A program made the translations under genes and the position numbers. This document shows, one piece after another, positions 44,766 through 55,906 of a stretch of DNA of 64,000 nt. Position 1 is the stretch's first letter; each line of letters begins with the position of its first letter. Below the pieces are notes generated by a model that did not search any database, was not told the DNA's origin, and was given only the letters and a program-made list of their open reading frames with translations. Source of the DNA: Euborellia annulipes. Its lineage: Eukaryota; Arthropoda; Insecta; Dermaptera; Anisolabididae. The stretch is taken from the NCBI GenBank assembly GCA_023213315.1, contig JAKCPI010014325.1, positions 124,001 to 188,000 of the forward strand, read 5' to 3'.

Positions 44766-45185
44766 TATAAAGAATCCCACATTTTTTTTATTTTTTTTTT
44801 GATAAATGAAACCCAATCTAAAATGATGAAGAATGATTCAATATAAATAAACAAAACAAATAAAAATAATATAGAAAGGAAATGCAAAAGAGGAAACAAT
44901 TAGCAAATCAATTTTTTACAAATTAGAGTCAAATTGAATACAGCCTAAACAGAAAACAATTAGTAAGCTCTTAAAGGTTAATTGATGCTTCCTGAAACGG
45001 TGAAAACGTTTTTAGGTCAAAAGCCGATCGATTAGAAAAAAAAATTCTGCTAATATAATAGTAAATGAGTTGATAATGAAAAAGTAAAAATTTTGTATAA
45101 ATATACTAGCGCACCGATGTCAAAATACTATTCATGTGTGGTTCGCATATATTGCACATTGAGAAGTGAAAATAGGCAATTAAGT
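44766..45185. other. AT-rich non-coding sequence
   Basis: Nothing supported. Confidence 0.35.
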
Positions 45186-45189
45186 GGCA

Positions 45190-45330
45190 AAGCTTTCCCA
45201 ATCTTCTTGATCTAAGCTAACTTAGGCTGTTAGCTACTAGCCTTAGGGTTGCCACCCGCCTAAGTGGTACAACACATACCACATAGCCTATTAAGAAGAG
45301 CGGGGAAGTTTTGTAACTTCGTTGCCTATT
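45190..45330 (+). repeat. Dispersed repeat family L, copy 2
   Basis: Reverse match of 34070-34215 over CTTCTTGATC, TACTAGCCTTAGGGTTG and CTAAGTGGTAC. Confidence 0.55.
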
Positions 45331-45589
45331 TTTTAAGGCTATTTTAGGGTTTTGCTTTTAAAAACGTTTAAAAAAAAAGAAAACGATTCAAAGAGATTAA
45401 CAAAATGTCAGAGATTCTCGGTCTATAACGATCAGTTTATGCCTAATTCTTTTTAGGTTTTTTGAAAATTCTCCCAACCGAATGCTATAAAATTTCCGCA
45501 AGCACTGAACACAAATGTCTTAATTATTATAACTGAGTTTTAAAAGAATTGGTCCGAAAACAGTGGTTCGCAATAGTTATTTTGAGCTC

Positions 45590-45740
45590 ATTCTTAGTGC
45601 TCCCTGCGGGCCTATTAACTCCTCGTTTTAATTCCTTCTTACAACCACTTAGGACTATAAATTTGCCAAACCTCATCCCGATCCGATTAATAGTTCCAGA
45701 GTTATAAGCTAAAATAAACAGATACACCCACTATAGGAAA
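45590..45740 (+). repeat. Dispersed repeat family J, copy 2
   Basis: AAATTTGCCAAACCTCATCC, CGATCCGATTAATAGTTCC and AGAGTTATAAGC match 17630-17700. Confidence 0.55.
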
Positions 45741-46086
45741 TAACTAATCATCTAAATAAAATCTTTGTCTGGGCAAAAAAAAGTCCAAAAATTTCGAATG
45801 AACTGCATACAAAAAGACTTTTTTTAAAGAAAGAGAAACTTTTTTGTATGAGTTTTGGTTAAAAAATATTTTATTTCACACCCCTTTTTGGAAGTGAAAA
45901 TCTTTTTTTTTTTTATAAAAATCCACAAAAGCAAATTTAATATTAAAATTTTGTCATAGGCAAAAGAAAATTTTAAATTGCTATTTAAAAAAAAAAAATA
46001 TATAGTTGGAAAGGAGATAGGTCTTTTCAGTCCAAATAAAATATATAAATAATTTATATATTTATTTTATTAAAAATCTATTAGAT

Positions 46087-46135
46087 CTCAGACCGTCAGG
46101 TTTCGGCTACTCTGCTGTAAGCCTTCCTCAGTGAG
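46087..46135 (-). ncRNA. Hammerhead-like RNA motif, copy e
   Basis: Minus strand: helix I CTCA/TGAG (4 bp), core CTGAGGA, one extra A, helix II GGCT/AGCC (4 bp, 12-nt loop), GAAA, helix III ACC-UGAC-GGU, then C at the putative cleavage site (46091). Unlike the others, helix III is an ordinary hairpin, so this copy could fold alone. AATAAA follows within 25 bp. With copy c, the best-formed. Confidence 0.5.
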
Positions 46136-46139
46136 GGCT

Positions 46140-46790
46140 GGATCTATAAGGTGAGTATTATATTCGCATTTAGATCCATTATATTGAAAAATCTGAGAGT
46201 CACATTAATAAAAAATGCCATGCATACAAAACATCTGAGGTTAATTTCGTTATTTTTTAAAATTTATTAGGAACCAAAATAGTGTATAAATACCATAAAG
46301 TATAAATTGTAATATAATTTATAAAATTAAATACCTATTATGGTAGGAATATTTATCGAAAAAGTGCCACTGGACCGAAGGCGGGTCGCGAGTTGGTCAT
46401 GGCCTTAACTAAAGTAATTCTGAGCTTTTGAAATTATTTTTTGAAAAAATAAAAAATAATCTTATTCGAAAGTTCTAACCCAATAATTAATCTAAAAACG
46501 CCATTTTAAATATTACGAGGGCGGCCTTTAATTGAGATTGTCATGATTATCAGACTTTTCTAAGTTCAACACTTAATTAATTTATAGGCCTGCTGTTTTT
46601 CATTTATTTAATAAAAGGCGATAAGAAAAATGTAAATTTTTATCTAGCTCAATATGATAAAAATCGTAAAATAATATGAGCAATAGTTTAATTAAATTGA
46701 ATTTAGAACGTTCGCAGTCTAACGAGAATTTCTAAATACATATTTTAATACATATAATACATTCGATTTACTCTCATATATAGTAAAATA
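46140..46790. other. AT-rich non-coding sequence
   Basis: Nothing supported. Confidence 0.35.
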
Positions 46791-46791
46791 A

Positions 46792-46861
46792 CCTGGTGTG
46801 ACTGCATCTAAAAAATAGTTAATTTATTAATTTTAATCAAAATCGTTGGAGCAAATTTTCT
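46792..46861 (+). repeat. Family A fragment
   Basis: CTGGTGTGACTGCATCTAAA joins the start of the family directly to its middle (TTTTAATCAAAATCGTTGG), an internal deletion; it is cut off by the GC-rich repeat that follows. Confidence 0.55.
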
Positions 46862-47095
46862 TCTGGTGTCCTCGCCTTATTCCCGCGATGCGGGGTCGGT
46901 AGACCTCACTTTTTCTCTCCAACCCTATCATGCTTTTTTTGCGACCGGAAGACGGGCCGGCCCGTCGCACGGTCTGACGCCTGTTGAAAAGAGGAAGGAA
47001 GAGACAGATACAAAGAACTAAACTGCCTGTCCCAGCTCGGGCAGCTCGTGGTCCCCATCCACGTACCCACAAGATGTGGTCCCTGAGTAATGGAC
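46862..47095 (-). repeat. GC-rich dispersed repeat, copy 2
   Basis: Reverse match of 31395-31600, including TTTTCAACAGGCGTCAGACC and GACGGGCCGGCCCGTC (a palindrome here). Inserted next to a family A fragment. Confidence 0.65.
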
Positions 47096-47483
47096 AATAA
47101 TTTTTACCAATCCTATTTATTAAATGCTTTTTATTATATTCAGAAGAAATAAAATTTATTTTTTTGTATATTACTTAATTTAAATATTTATTTTTGGTAA
47201 TTAAAAAATAAATATATTTTTTTGCTTATATTTAATTTTTTTTAATCATTTTTCCATTAAAATAGTGATTTCTTTTTTAAATTGACTAATCAACAGCATT
47301 ACGAAGTGAATGATTGCCTCAACATATTTTTTTTATATATAAAATTAAGCATATCAAAACTTGCGGTTGAAATAAAAATTTTTCGTCATTTTTTTTTTTT
47401 TTTGAAAAAAAGCCTGAAATTTGGTGATACATTAACTTTACGTTCAATGTTTCTAATTCAATTCTAATGTTTTGCTAGCCGCA
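47096..47483. other. AT-rich non-coding sequence
   Basis: Nothing supported. Confidence 0.35.
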
Positions 47484-47720
47484 ATATGGCGGCCGTGACG
47501 TCATTGAGGCCACACTTCATATATTTTATATATATATACCGTGCTTTTCATTTCATGGGAGAAATTGTAACCTAAGGAATTAATAACTCAAAAAGTTATA
47601 AGAATTCGGGCCCTGAACGTCCTCTATAAGAATGCAAAATTTCGTTTCAACATTCCAACGGGAAGTTGGTCAATCAGAGAGTGACAGTCGGACAGACAGA
47701 CACTACTATTATATATAGAT
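47484..47720 (-). repeat. Dispersed repeat shared with 26385-26560
   Basis: CATGGGAGAAATTGTAACC, TTAATAACTCAAAAAGTTAT, and GACAGTCGGACAGACAGAC correspond to the reverse strand of 26395-26550. It begins near CCGCAATATGGCGGCCG. Confidence 0.5.
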
Positions 47721-47794
47721 TATTTAGGTATAGGAAAAAAGGGGAATAAAAAATATAAATAATTTATAATTTTTTTTTTTTTTTTTTAATTTAT

Positions 47795-47935
47795 TCCATC
47801 CCTATTTATTTCAAATGATTGATAGCCAATTAAAATGAAATAGATTTTTCTCACTTGGGACGGGAAGCGAACCCGAAACCCCAGGCACTAAAATCTAATG
47901 TCTTCTCTCTGAGCCACGGGGCACGGGCTAATTTA
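47795..47935 (-). repeat. tRNA-derived SINE
   Basis: Minus strand: CGTGGCTCAGAGAGAAG (A box), then GGGTTTCGGGTTCGCTTCCC (B box), then GTCCCAAGTGAG, then AAATCTATTTCATTTTAATTGG, as in the SINE of 39405-39560. 5' half of the tRNA acceptor is GCCCGTGCCCCG. Confidence 0.6.
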
Positions 47936-47999
47936 TAATTTGAATACAAGTACAATATTACTGAAGAAAAAATAAAAAATAAATAATAATAAAAAAACA

Positions 48000-48095
48000 G
48001 AATTCTGTTTTTCGGGGAAATCTCGGTTTTTGAAAACACAGCCAAAAACCGGTTAATCGGTTTCGGTTTCCACCGGTGTCCAAACCCTAGTCACA
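48000..48095. repeat. Transposon end fragment
   Basis: Reverse strand starts CTAGGGTTTGGACACCGG then GAAACCGAAACCG, a wording common in DNA-transposon termini. Partner end not found. Confidence 0.35.
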
Positions 48096-48282
48096 GTCTT
48101 GCTGTTCCCCAGGTCTGGCCCCTAAATCGGCCTATTCCCCAAGTTGCAAAGTGCTACTGTATGTCTCCAAGGCGTGAGTTTGCCATTGAGATGTTTGGAT
48201 CGTCCTCTGGGATCTAGATAGCAAGATGTTCGTTGGGTGTTGGTTTAAGCTCGGATTCGCGAATTCTGCTTATGTCTCCGCT

Positions 48283-48470
48283 TCGTTGGAGGGAATTTTG
48301 AGAAAATCGAAAAAAACTGAAAGAATACATTAGTACCAATTTGTGGGACCCGCTTTTTTGGACTCAGAGGACCTCAAAAGATGTATCTCCATCAAAATCT
48401 CGACGTCGAATTTTTGACATGATCGCAATAATTTCTATATATTTCACACATAGGTAAAAGAAAGTAATAA
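48283..48470 (+). repeat. Family A, 5'- and internally truncated
   Basis: AATTTTGAGAAAATCG to CGTCGAATTTTTGACATG and the GGTAAAAGAAAGT end. Confidence 0.65.
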
Positions 48471-48499
48471 ACTTCCAAGGCTGTCGTTGTTTTATTTTC

Positions 48500-48915
48500 T
48501 AACTAATAACTTAAGTAGCTCCTAGAGAGCATTAATTATCTTTATTATTTGAAATTTGTTAATGTGAAAATCTCAGGAGAAGGTGGGGAGGGAAGTGACC
48601 CCGTCCTAAAAGGCGGAGTGTCGTCGGTGAGATTCTCCCGAGGGATCCGCAATCAGGGTTTCGAGTTATAACGACCAGGTGGGAGTGGGAGGCAGCGCCG
48701 ATGAATGATGGCCTGCATAAAACGAGCACATGCGTCCCAAGTCGTTATGTAAATGCACAGGATGAAATTAACCAGCCAGAGCCATTATTATAATCAACCA
48801 CCGGATTTGAGCCAAGGAAATTTCTATACATCGCGCATTTATTAAGGCCAAATGAGATGGAAGGGGGAAGTGGGTGGTGGGTGGGGAGGGGTTCATCTAC
48901 CACCGACATAAAATA
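48500..48915. promoter_or_regulatory. Candidate regulatory island
   Basis: Complex sequence: CGACCAGGTGGGAGTGGG, GATGAATGATGGCC, GTTATGTAAATGC, and GGGTGGTGGGTGGGG. E-box, homeodomain and G-rich words. No coding signal. Confidence 0.35.
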
Positions 48916-48959
48916 GAGGACCTGAAAATTCATGAGTTTCAAATATACCAATAATAGAC

Positions 48960-49530
48960 CTTCCTTTATTATTTTTTACTTAATTTCACTTTTTCACACA
49001 CAAATTATTTAAAAAGGGAATTTTTCATATTTAAATTATTTCTATGAATAAATAAATTTTCAATAAAAAAAAATCAAAATAAGGTGTGCTCGGTTTGTTA
49101 AATTTCTTAGCAATAGGTCACAATCTAGTATTTGGACAGTGGTAATATTGAATTTCCATTTTCTCAATAAATCTATATTTGTAAAAAAATATGAAGAGAA
49201 TTATTTACACAAAAAAAAAAAGCAATAATAATAATTATAATTTATTGAAAAAAAAAATGTAAAGTCAAAAGCAACACTGTTCAAATATATTAAAATAAAA
49301 CTCACTGCTTGTTATAATTTTTTGTTTTAACCAACGAGACAACGTAGGCTGAACAGAGTTGGGTTATTTACATGATTTGACAGTTTATTAAATTTCTAAA
49401 AAACAGTATTTTACTTAAATAGCTAGCTTTTCCGCAGAAAAATTTTTAAGTTCAGCCCCCCCCCCCACCCCCCCGAAAAAAATTTCTATATACGCCCCTG
49501 GCTTAATAAAGACTTTGGATTTATATGCAT
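48960..49530. other. AT-rich sequence with hAT end fragment
   Basis: C-run followed by ATATACGCCCCTG at about 49486-49500 resembles a hAT right terminus; no partner found. No gene. Confidence 0.35.
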
Positions 49531-49532
49531 TG

Positions 49533-49802
49533 AATAGGAAATAGGATGAAACCAATTAATTGAGCCTCTATTTAGTAATAAACACTCTTTATTGGAACGT
49601 TTCGGCTCGACATTCGTTGGACAAAAAATGCAAATAACTTGTATTAAAACATATGACAATTCTATTTTTGTATAAAAAATTTAAATATGCTCTTTGAAGG
49701 CTGAAGATGGCAGAGTTGATTCCGGCCGAAACGTTCCAATAAAGAGGGTTTATTTCTAAATAGAGGCACAATTAATCTGCTGCATCCTTTTTCCTATTCA
49801 AT
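49533..49802. mobile_element. Foldback element with hammerhead-like motif
   Basis: Arms of about 80 bp: GAATAGGAAATAGGATG, GCCTCTATTTAG and CTCTTTATTGGAACGTTTCG on the left, mirrored on the right. The motif at 49699-49737 spans the inner edge of the right arm; the left arm keeps only its GCCGAAACGTTCC half. Confidence 0.75.
49699..49737 (+). ncRNA. Hammerhead-like RNA motif, copy f
   Basis: Helix I GG/CC (2 bp), core CTGAAGA, extra T, helix II GGC/GCC, GAAA, palindromic ACGT, then U. AATAAA follows two bases later. Helix I is minimal, so folding would be weak. Confidence 0.35.
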
Positions 49803-50245
49803 ATAATTAAATCCAAACAATTCATTATTAATGATAACAACTATAAAAGCCTAAATTTTTAACTTTTTATAAATTTTTTTCTAAGAAAAAAAATATAATA
49901 AATAATAAATAATTGGACAAGAGTATCTGTAGGAAATTGAATAAGTAAATAAATAAATATAAAAAAGATTGGGTACAAAAGGATCAGAATTATATAAATT
50001 TTATATATAAGTTTATATGAATAAAGTACACTTAATATTCTAATATTACTATTAATATTAATATTACTTATTACTTTATAAAACTTTAAAAAAATTCACT
50101 GTATTTTTTTTTTAGGGTATTAAATGAGACGTCGAATTATCTGGGTAGAATTTGTTTTAATTTAGCAAAATTTGATTAAAAAAAAATAAAAAATAATTGC
50201 TTGAAAAGAATTTTCCCTTGAGTAGTCGAACCAAATAAATATTTA
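49803..50245. other. AT-rich non-coding sequence
   Basis: Nothing supported. Confidence 0.35.
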
Positions 50246-50246
50246 A

Positions 50247-50425
50247 GATGATGATGATGATGATGATGATGATATGAAATGGACCTTTCAAAGGAACACG
50301 TGGACCCCTGGAGGAAGAGAAGGCCATGTTGGCAGGAAACCTTGGCAAGTGCCATATGGCACATGGCACGATGGCACGCAAACATGCATGTAGGCACGCA
50401 CCCTCAAGCTTACCATTCGCTTCTT
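50247..50425. promoter_or_regulatory. ATG microsatellite and complex island
   Basis: Nine GAT/ATG repeats at 50249-50275, then complex sequence with CACGTGG, GCCATATGGCACATGGC and CATGCATG palindromes. The polyhistidine reverse frame is the microsatellite. An island of this complexity may be regulatory. Confidence 0.35.
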
Positions 50426-50974
50426 TTTATCATCTTTTTTTTCAACAAGCAATGTAGCTTGGGCGTCACACAGATCACAATCAAAATAAATTGTAGGCAT
50501 TGTACATATACCGGGTGCCTTAAAAATGATTGACACATTCGAAAAAATGTATTGTTGCTTCATTCTACTGGGAAACCAGGGAATTTTATCAAAATATTTG
50601 AAAAGCACACGCTAACTCAATTATGAGCTAAGAATCTACTGAATGCATTTTGAAAATGGGAGTGTAAAATTTCATGATTTCGGAAGTAGAAAGCAGCAAA
50701 CGGTACATTTCCATCGCTTTCCTTTTTTTATGGTATGAGAAATCATAGAGTATAGAATAAAAATTTTAATAAATTTTGCTATTAATTGAAATCATCATTC
50801 CCTTTTTCAATTTTCTGGAAACAATAAATACAAGCTTTAGTTTATAAATAATAATAAAAATAATCAAATATCAAAATGGAAGAAGTATGAAAAAATAAAT
50901 AAATAACGAATTACCGTATATTTGTCATGTGTTGGTCCATGAAATAATTTTGAAAAAATACAACCTAATATTTA
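50426..50974. other. AT-rich non-coding sequence
   Basis: Nothing supported. Confidence 0.35.
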
Positions 50975-50978
50975 TTAA

Positions 50979-51321
50979 GGTGCGCGTCTCGGGGTGCTAA
51001 TTTTGGGACTTTCCAACGGCCACAATTTTGAAGCTATCGACTTCAAATTTTTTTTTAAATTAACGCTATTTAAAATATCTACAAGTTATAGAAGCCCTTT
51101 TTTTAATTTTCGAAAAAAAAAATATTTTTTTAGATTAATCGCATTAAATAAAAGATATTTTAAAAAAATGAGCTCTATAAGTTGTAGATAATTAAATTAG
51201 TAATCATTGTGTTAAAAAATAATTAATCTTTTGCCTTTAATTAATTAGCTGGAAAGTCTAGAATGAAATGGAAAAAGTCCCTTGTTTTCCAATGGGGGAA
51301 CACTAACGCGAGACGCGCACC
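50979..51321. mobile_element. TTAA-flanked MITE (piggyBac type)
   Basis: Perfect 13-bp TIRs GGTGCGCGTCTCG, flanked by TTAA at 50975-50978 and 51322-51325. TTAA duplication is the piggyBac signature. A second inner inverted piece TGGAAAGTC/GACTTTCCA lies near the ends. 343 bp, no transposase. Confidence 0.8.
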
Positions 51322-51347
51322 TTAATTTAAATATGCGAAAATTGTAG

Positions 51348-51572
51348 GAACCGCCGGGAGTCGCACCACGGATCTGTCGTTGTACTCTACATGCCCTACT
51401 ACAGGACCATAGTTCCGTATTCGTTTATTTCAAATTTTTACTTTCTCTTACCTTATATATAAAATTTTAAATCTAAATAAACGAATGCAATACTGTGGTC
51501 CAGTAGTAGGGCATGTTGAGTACAAATCGACAGATCCGTGATGCGACTCCTGGCAGATCTACCTTTTTCGCC
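51348..51572. repeat. Inverted tRNA-like arms around a family A end
   Basis: Left CGCCGGGAGTCGCACCACGG, GATCTGTCG, CATGCCCTACTAC, GTATTCGTTTATTT; right arm is the reverse with a few changes. The B-box-like GTGATGCGACTCC is decayed. The spacer contains ACTTTCTCTTACC, the reverse of the family A 3' end. Confidence 0.65.
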
Positions 51573-51603
51573 TATTTAAATTAATAAATACTTGCATGTA
51601 CAT

Positions 51604-51854
51604 CAGGGGGTATATAGAAATTTTTTTCGGGGGGGGCCGAACTCAAAAATTTTTCTGAGGAAAATTTTTTTTAAGAAACTACATTTTTTTTCACATGAAA
51701 TTTTTGCGGAACATTTGTTCTTTTGCGGAACCAAAGTTTTCCATCCTGCGGAAAAATTTGTTGGCTGATGTCTGTATATCCCTATATATGTATAGGTTTT
51801 TGGAAAATTTCGGGGGGGGCCGGGCCCCCTCGGCCCCCCCTTATATACCCCCTG
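51604..51854. mobile_element. hAT-type MITE
   Basis: TIR CAGGGGGTATATA at both ends, exact 8-bp duplication ATGTACAT (51596-51603, 51855-51862). G/C runs inside. The 144-codon reverse frame that overlaps it is not a gene. Confidence 0.9.
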
Positions 51855-51899
51855 ATGTACATGTATGTTTTTCATAAATAAATAAAATTTTCTTAAATT

Positions 51900-52790
51900 T
51901 TTTTTCCAAACTACGTGAATAAGCTTTACCCTTGAAGACATTCCCAGTTTACAGCTGGAAAATCCTACATGCTTGCAGTAAGAGCAAAGAAATCTATAGA
52001 TGAGCTGGCATTTGGGATGCCACCTTCCAGCAAACAAAACCCCTAACTAATAAAATGTCAATAAACTCAAAAAAAAATTTCTATTTTTTTAAATTTCAAG
52101 TAATTTCCTCTTATTCAACTGATGAAAAACAAGTTAATAACTGAAAATTTAATTAACTCGACGATAAATCAGAACAAATTAAGTCCCAAAGAAGTCAAAT
52201 ATAGTTGAGAATAAAAGAAAAGGGAAGTCAACCCCGCCCTTTTTTCTTTCAGTTAAATTTTTTCATTTCAATTCCAAACTTAAAAAAAATCTCTTAATTA
52301 ATGGAAATAAATAATCTAGGTCTGTTTATTATTTATATATTTTTTTTATTCGATATGAATATAATTAACCCTCTTATCATTAAATTGAATGGAATTCTCT
52401 AATTTTTTAAATTTCACTGACTATTATTCGAAATAATAATAATAAATAAGGACGAAAAGAGCAAATAATTAAGTTTATGCAGCCTTTTTTTAAGCTACCA
52501 TCTCCAACTTTTCACAGTGGTATCTTCCACTACCAAATATTTTGAAAAAAATTTAAATCTGTTTAACTTTAACGATTTTTAAGAAAAGTTATTTAATCTA
52601 TAATTATTCCGAGATTATTCTTTATGAATGAACAAGCTTCTCCCAGTTAGAATATAGTAGTTTATTTTTTTTTAAGCCAAGAGTGTGAAAGAATATTTCA
52701 GAAAATTAAATAGATTTAAGAAGAAAAATTACAAAGTTAAATTAAAAATGTATAAACAATTAAATAATCATTTTTTATTTAAGAAAACAG
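51900..52790. other. AT-rich non-coding sequence
   Basis: Nothing supported. Confidence 0.35.
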
Positions 52791-52990
52791 GCGAGGAGAA
52801 AAATGAGAGGACCCTCCCTGTGACAAGAAGAAGTGGAAGTCGCTGCGGCTAATGAGGAGAGGAGAATGGATCATCTCTAATGGAAGATCTCGGCTCAGAG
52901 ACGCGCTTTATCGCTCTAATTAATAGCCATATTAGATGAGTGAGAGCCTGTATTGATCCTCTCTTTTTCTCCCCAGGACAGGCATTTTTC
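52790..52990. promoter_or_regulatory. Candidate regulatory island
   Basis: Complex sequence with GCGGCTAATGAGG, CGCTTTATCGCTC and TCTAATTAATAGCC (homeodomain cores) in 200 bp. No coding signal. Confidence 0.35.
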
Positions 52991-53139
52991 TCCTTGAGAA
53001 ATGATGAATTCCCAAGTCCTTCGAAACTGCCAAGATTGAGAGAGAGAGAGAAAATGATAGATATCGCCAGGGGAAAAAATTAATTAGCCTATTTATCCAA
53101 AGATGTCCCCGAAAAAACATTTAAAAATTTATCGTCTGC

Positions 53140-53480
53140 TGTATCTTACGAATTCTGCCATAGAAACGTGTAACTGTCTTTCTGTCCGAATTTCGTGATG
53201 AGGTTTTACACCCTTATAGAGGATGCTATGAAGATTAAAGGAAAAATAGTCCGGGTCCCAAATCCTCAATTGGAGAAACTCAAATCTTTTTTGTAATCTT
53301 CTCCATTGAAATTGAGCTTTGGGTCCTAATCTCCCCTTCTGAAAATTTAATTGTAATAATAAAGGAAAATTATTTTATCTTGCTCATTTGATTACAAGGT
53401 TTCAGTACCTTCCTAAGATCATTCAGACCTTAAAACTCATTCTGAAGAAGAGACTGGAACGTTATACTCAAAAGGTTGAA
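53140..53480. repeat. Dispersed repeat fragments
   Basis: CTGTCTTTCTGTCCG and TTATAGAGGATGC resemble the 26385/47484 family. At 53452 CTGAAGAAGAGACTGGAACG looks like a broken hammerhead-like motif without GAAA. Confidence 0.35.
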
Positions 53481-54575
53481 AGAAAATCATTTTTTTTTTT
53501 TTTCATATTAAAGGTTATTATATTTTCTCTTCCGCTTGACACAATAAAATTTCATTCTTTTTAATAAAACCCGTAGGCTTCTAAGAAAAATACTTAACTG
53601 ATTGTTTAAGAGATCTTTAGCGTCTTAAAATTAGTATTTACACTTGACATATGCTAATTGTGAAGGTGGGATATTCGTATTTTAAATCCATGCCGCTCCT
53701 TGCTTCGTCTCAATGTTTGAAACCACGTGGTTCCCTCAAATTAACTAAAAACAATAAATTAAATACATTTGATAGAACAATTTAATAAGACCATCATGCA
53801 ACCTTCAATTTTACGATCTTATCATTTAATTAACCTTTATATAAATAATATACATAAGAAAAATAATTAAGTTATAATGAAAAAGAAAAAAAAACGACAA
53901 GAAAGCTATTTATTATTTTCAAGATATGATAATAAATTTTTTCATTTTTTTTTATTTTCAAAAAAAAAATAAATAAATAAATTTAAGATTTTTATAAAGG
54001 GATGAAAAGTTCATTAGTCTCAATTCATTATATTGTATAATGAGATTCAGAAATTATCCTGGGATAAATTCGTTGAAGATAGACAACTCAATAATTGCTC
54101 CAGAACTCACCACGCATGCGCAGTTATTAAATATAATCTGATTAATTATTTAACAATTGAACACGCGAGGTCAGCTCTATATAATTAAAAAGAATTCCTG
54201 AATTCAAGCAAGCAAAAAAAGTACATCATGGTAGTTTGTATTCGGCAGATAATTCAAATGAAGGGTGGCGCGCGTTTCAATTATTTGCTCCAGAACTCTA
54301 TTATCAAAAATAATGTTGCGATTAAAAAATAAAGCTCTTTATTCACTAATGTCGTGTTAATTTATAGGTTAAATTTAACGAGTCTACGTTAAATGGATGT
54401 CTACCTTCCAATAAATAAACATACTACTCGAAATTTAAAGAATAGTATCTTGTTTTTGTCGGTTAATTTCTAACTTCTTTTATTATAATCAGTGTTCAGT
54501 AAAATTTATAGATAGCTTTACTTAAACTGAGCCTTAAATTCTTAAACCCCTCCACTAACCTATATTATATATTAA
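53480..54575. other. AT-rich non-coding sequence
   Basis: Nothing supported. Confidence 0.35.
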
Positions 54576-54607
54576 TATATATTAGAGTAGCACAAAAAAA
54601 CCGACTT

Positions 54608-55906
54608 ATTACTTTCTCTTACCTATGTATATATGTAATATATATATAGAGAGAAAGTATTGGTTTCATGTCAAAAATTCGATGTCGAGATTTTGATGGA
54701 TCTTCACGTTTTGAGGTCCCCTGAATCCAAAAAAGTGGTTTTCGCGACATGGTCTGTCTGTCTGTCTGTCTGTCGTGTGTGTGTGTGTGTGTGTCTGTGT
54801 GTGTTCAATTTTAAGCATGAAGGAATTGAGCTATGAGGCTGAAATTTTATATTTAAGTTAAACACCCCCCGGGACCGACAAAATAAGCTTTTAATCAAAA
54901 TCGGCCAAAAAGTACTAGTACTTTACTGATGTACTTTTTCAGTTTTTTTCGATTTTCTCAAAATTCGCTCTAACGATTTTGATTAAAATTCAAAAATCAA
55001 TTATTTTTTAGATGCTCTTTCAAATGTATATTCTCGTTTTGCCCTCAAAATTGTTTGAAGCACACTTTACTCTTGTGCTTCATAGGAAAGATAGGAGAAA
55101 TAAATGGTTGCCATGGCAAGGGCGGATACAAGGGGGGGGGGGTAAAGGGGGTAATTACCCCCCCCCCCGAGACTCGAAAAAATACCTTTTTTTCGCAGAA
55201 AAATTTATTTTTAATGTAAAATTTTTAAAATTAATACTTAAAAATTTGATGTGTATTTATATTCTGGCAAACAAGTACTGAATACGCTTTTAAATTACCG
55301 AAATTAAAAAAAAATAGTGTGCTGTGCGACGAGTCACACCAGATTACCCCCCCCCCCCCGAGAAACACCTCTGGATTCGCCCTTGTGCCATGGTAACCAA
55401 ATTTAAATCTTTTTCTTTTTATTAGATTAAAAATCAATTATTATTTAAACGCCCATTTTTTTTTCGGAGAAAACATATCTCTCTCTCTCACAAAACTATC
55501 TTCTCTCTTTCTACGCGTTTTAAATTTTTCTACCTTATCTTCGCATTTGACCAATGTTAATTTCCTATAGGGATTTGTATGTTAATTTCGATTCAAAAGG
55601 GGGTCCCCTTTGGAACTTTTTACGCATTTAAAATTTTTTTTTTCCAATTCTTATGAAATTTTGTATTTATTTACGAATCTATATTGTGTATAAAATGTCC
55701 AAATATGAGATTAAAATTTTGAAAATAACCATAGTTTATTTCAAGCAATCAACATTTAAAATGCAAGTTTGAAACTAAGGTGCTATGGGAAACTAAATAT
55801 ATCTCGACACAAAAAATCTGGTGTGACCAGCACGGTGCACAACTTTCTCTTACCGAAGGGTAAGAGAAAGTTGTGTGCTGTGCGCCAGTCACACCAGATT
55901 TTTTTT
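54608..55906 (-). repeat. Dispersed repeat family A, long form
   Basis: Complete reverse copy: 3' end ACTTTCTCTTACC at the left, 5' hairpin CCAGCACG...GCGCCAGTCACACCAG at the right. It has about 450 bp beyond the CCATGGCAACC block that short copies lack but 58769-59540 shares (TAGGAAATTAACATTGG, CACGTAGAAAGAGAG). It is itself interrupted by a hAT MITE. Confidence 0.8.
55117..55385. mobile_element. hAT-type MITE inside family A
   Basis: TIR CAAGGGCGGAT / CAAGGGCGAAT, exact 8-bp duplication TGCCATGG (55109-55116, 55386-55393), which is the host family's own sequence. 269 bp, with G and C runs. It carries a piece reading GTGCTGTGCGACGAGTCACA at 55319, resembling the family A 5' end. Confidence 0.9.

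Noticed and set aside
50157..50397. Polyhistidine and polyisoleucine reverse frames
   Set aside because: They translate the ATG/GAT microsatellite at 50249-50275.
51603..52037. 144-codon open frame on the minus strand, the longest in the window
   Set aside because: More than half of it lies in a hAT MITE defined by TIRs and an exact 8-bp duplication; the remainder has no protein features or splice signals.
53452..53490. Eighth hammerhead-like motif
   Set aside because: CTGAAGAAGAGACTGG is followed by GGAACG, not GAAA, and the stems do not pair; at most a decayed copy.
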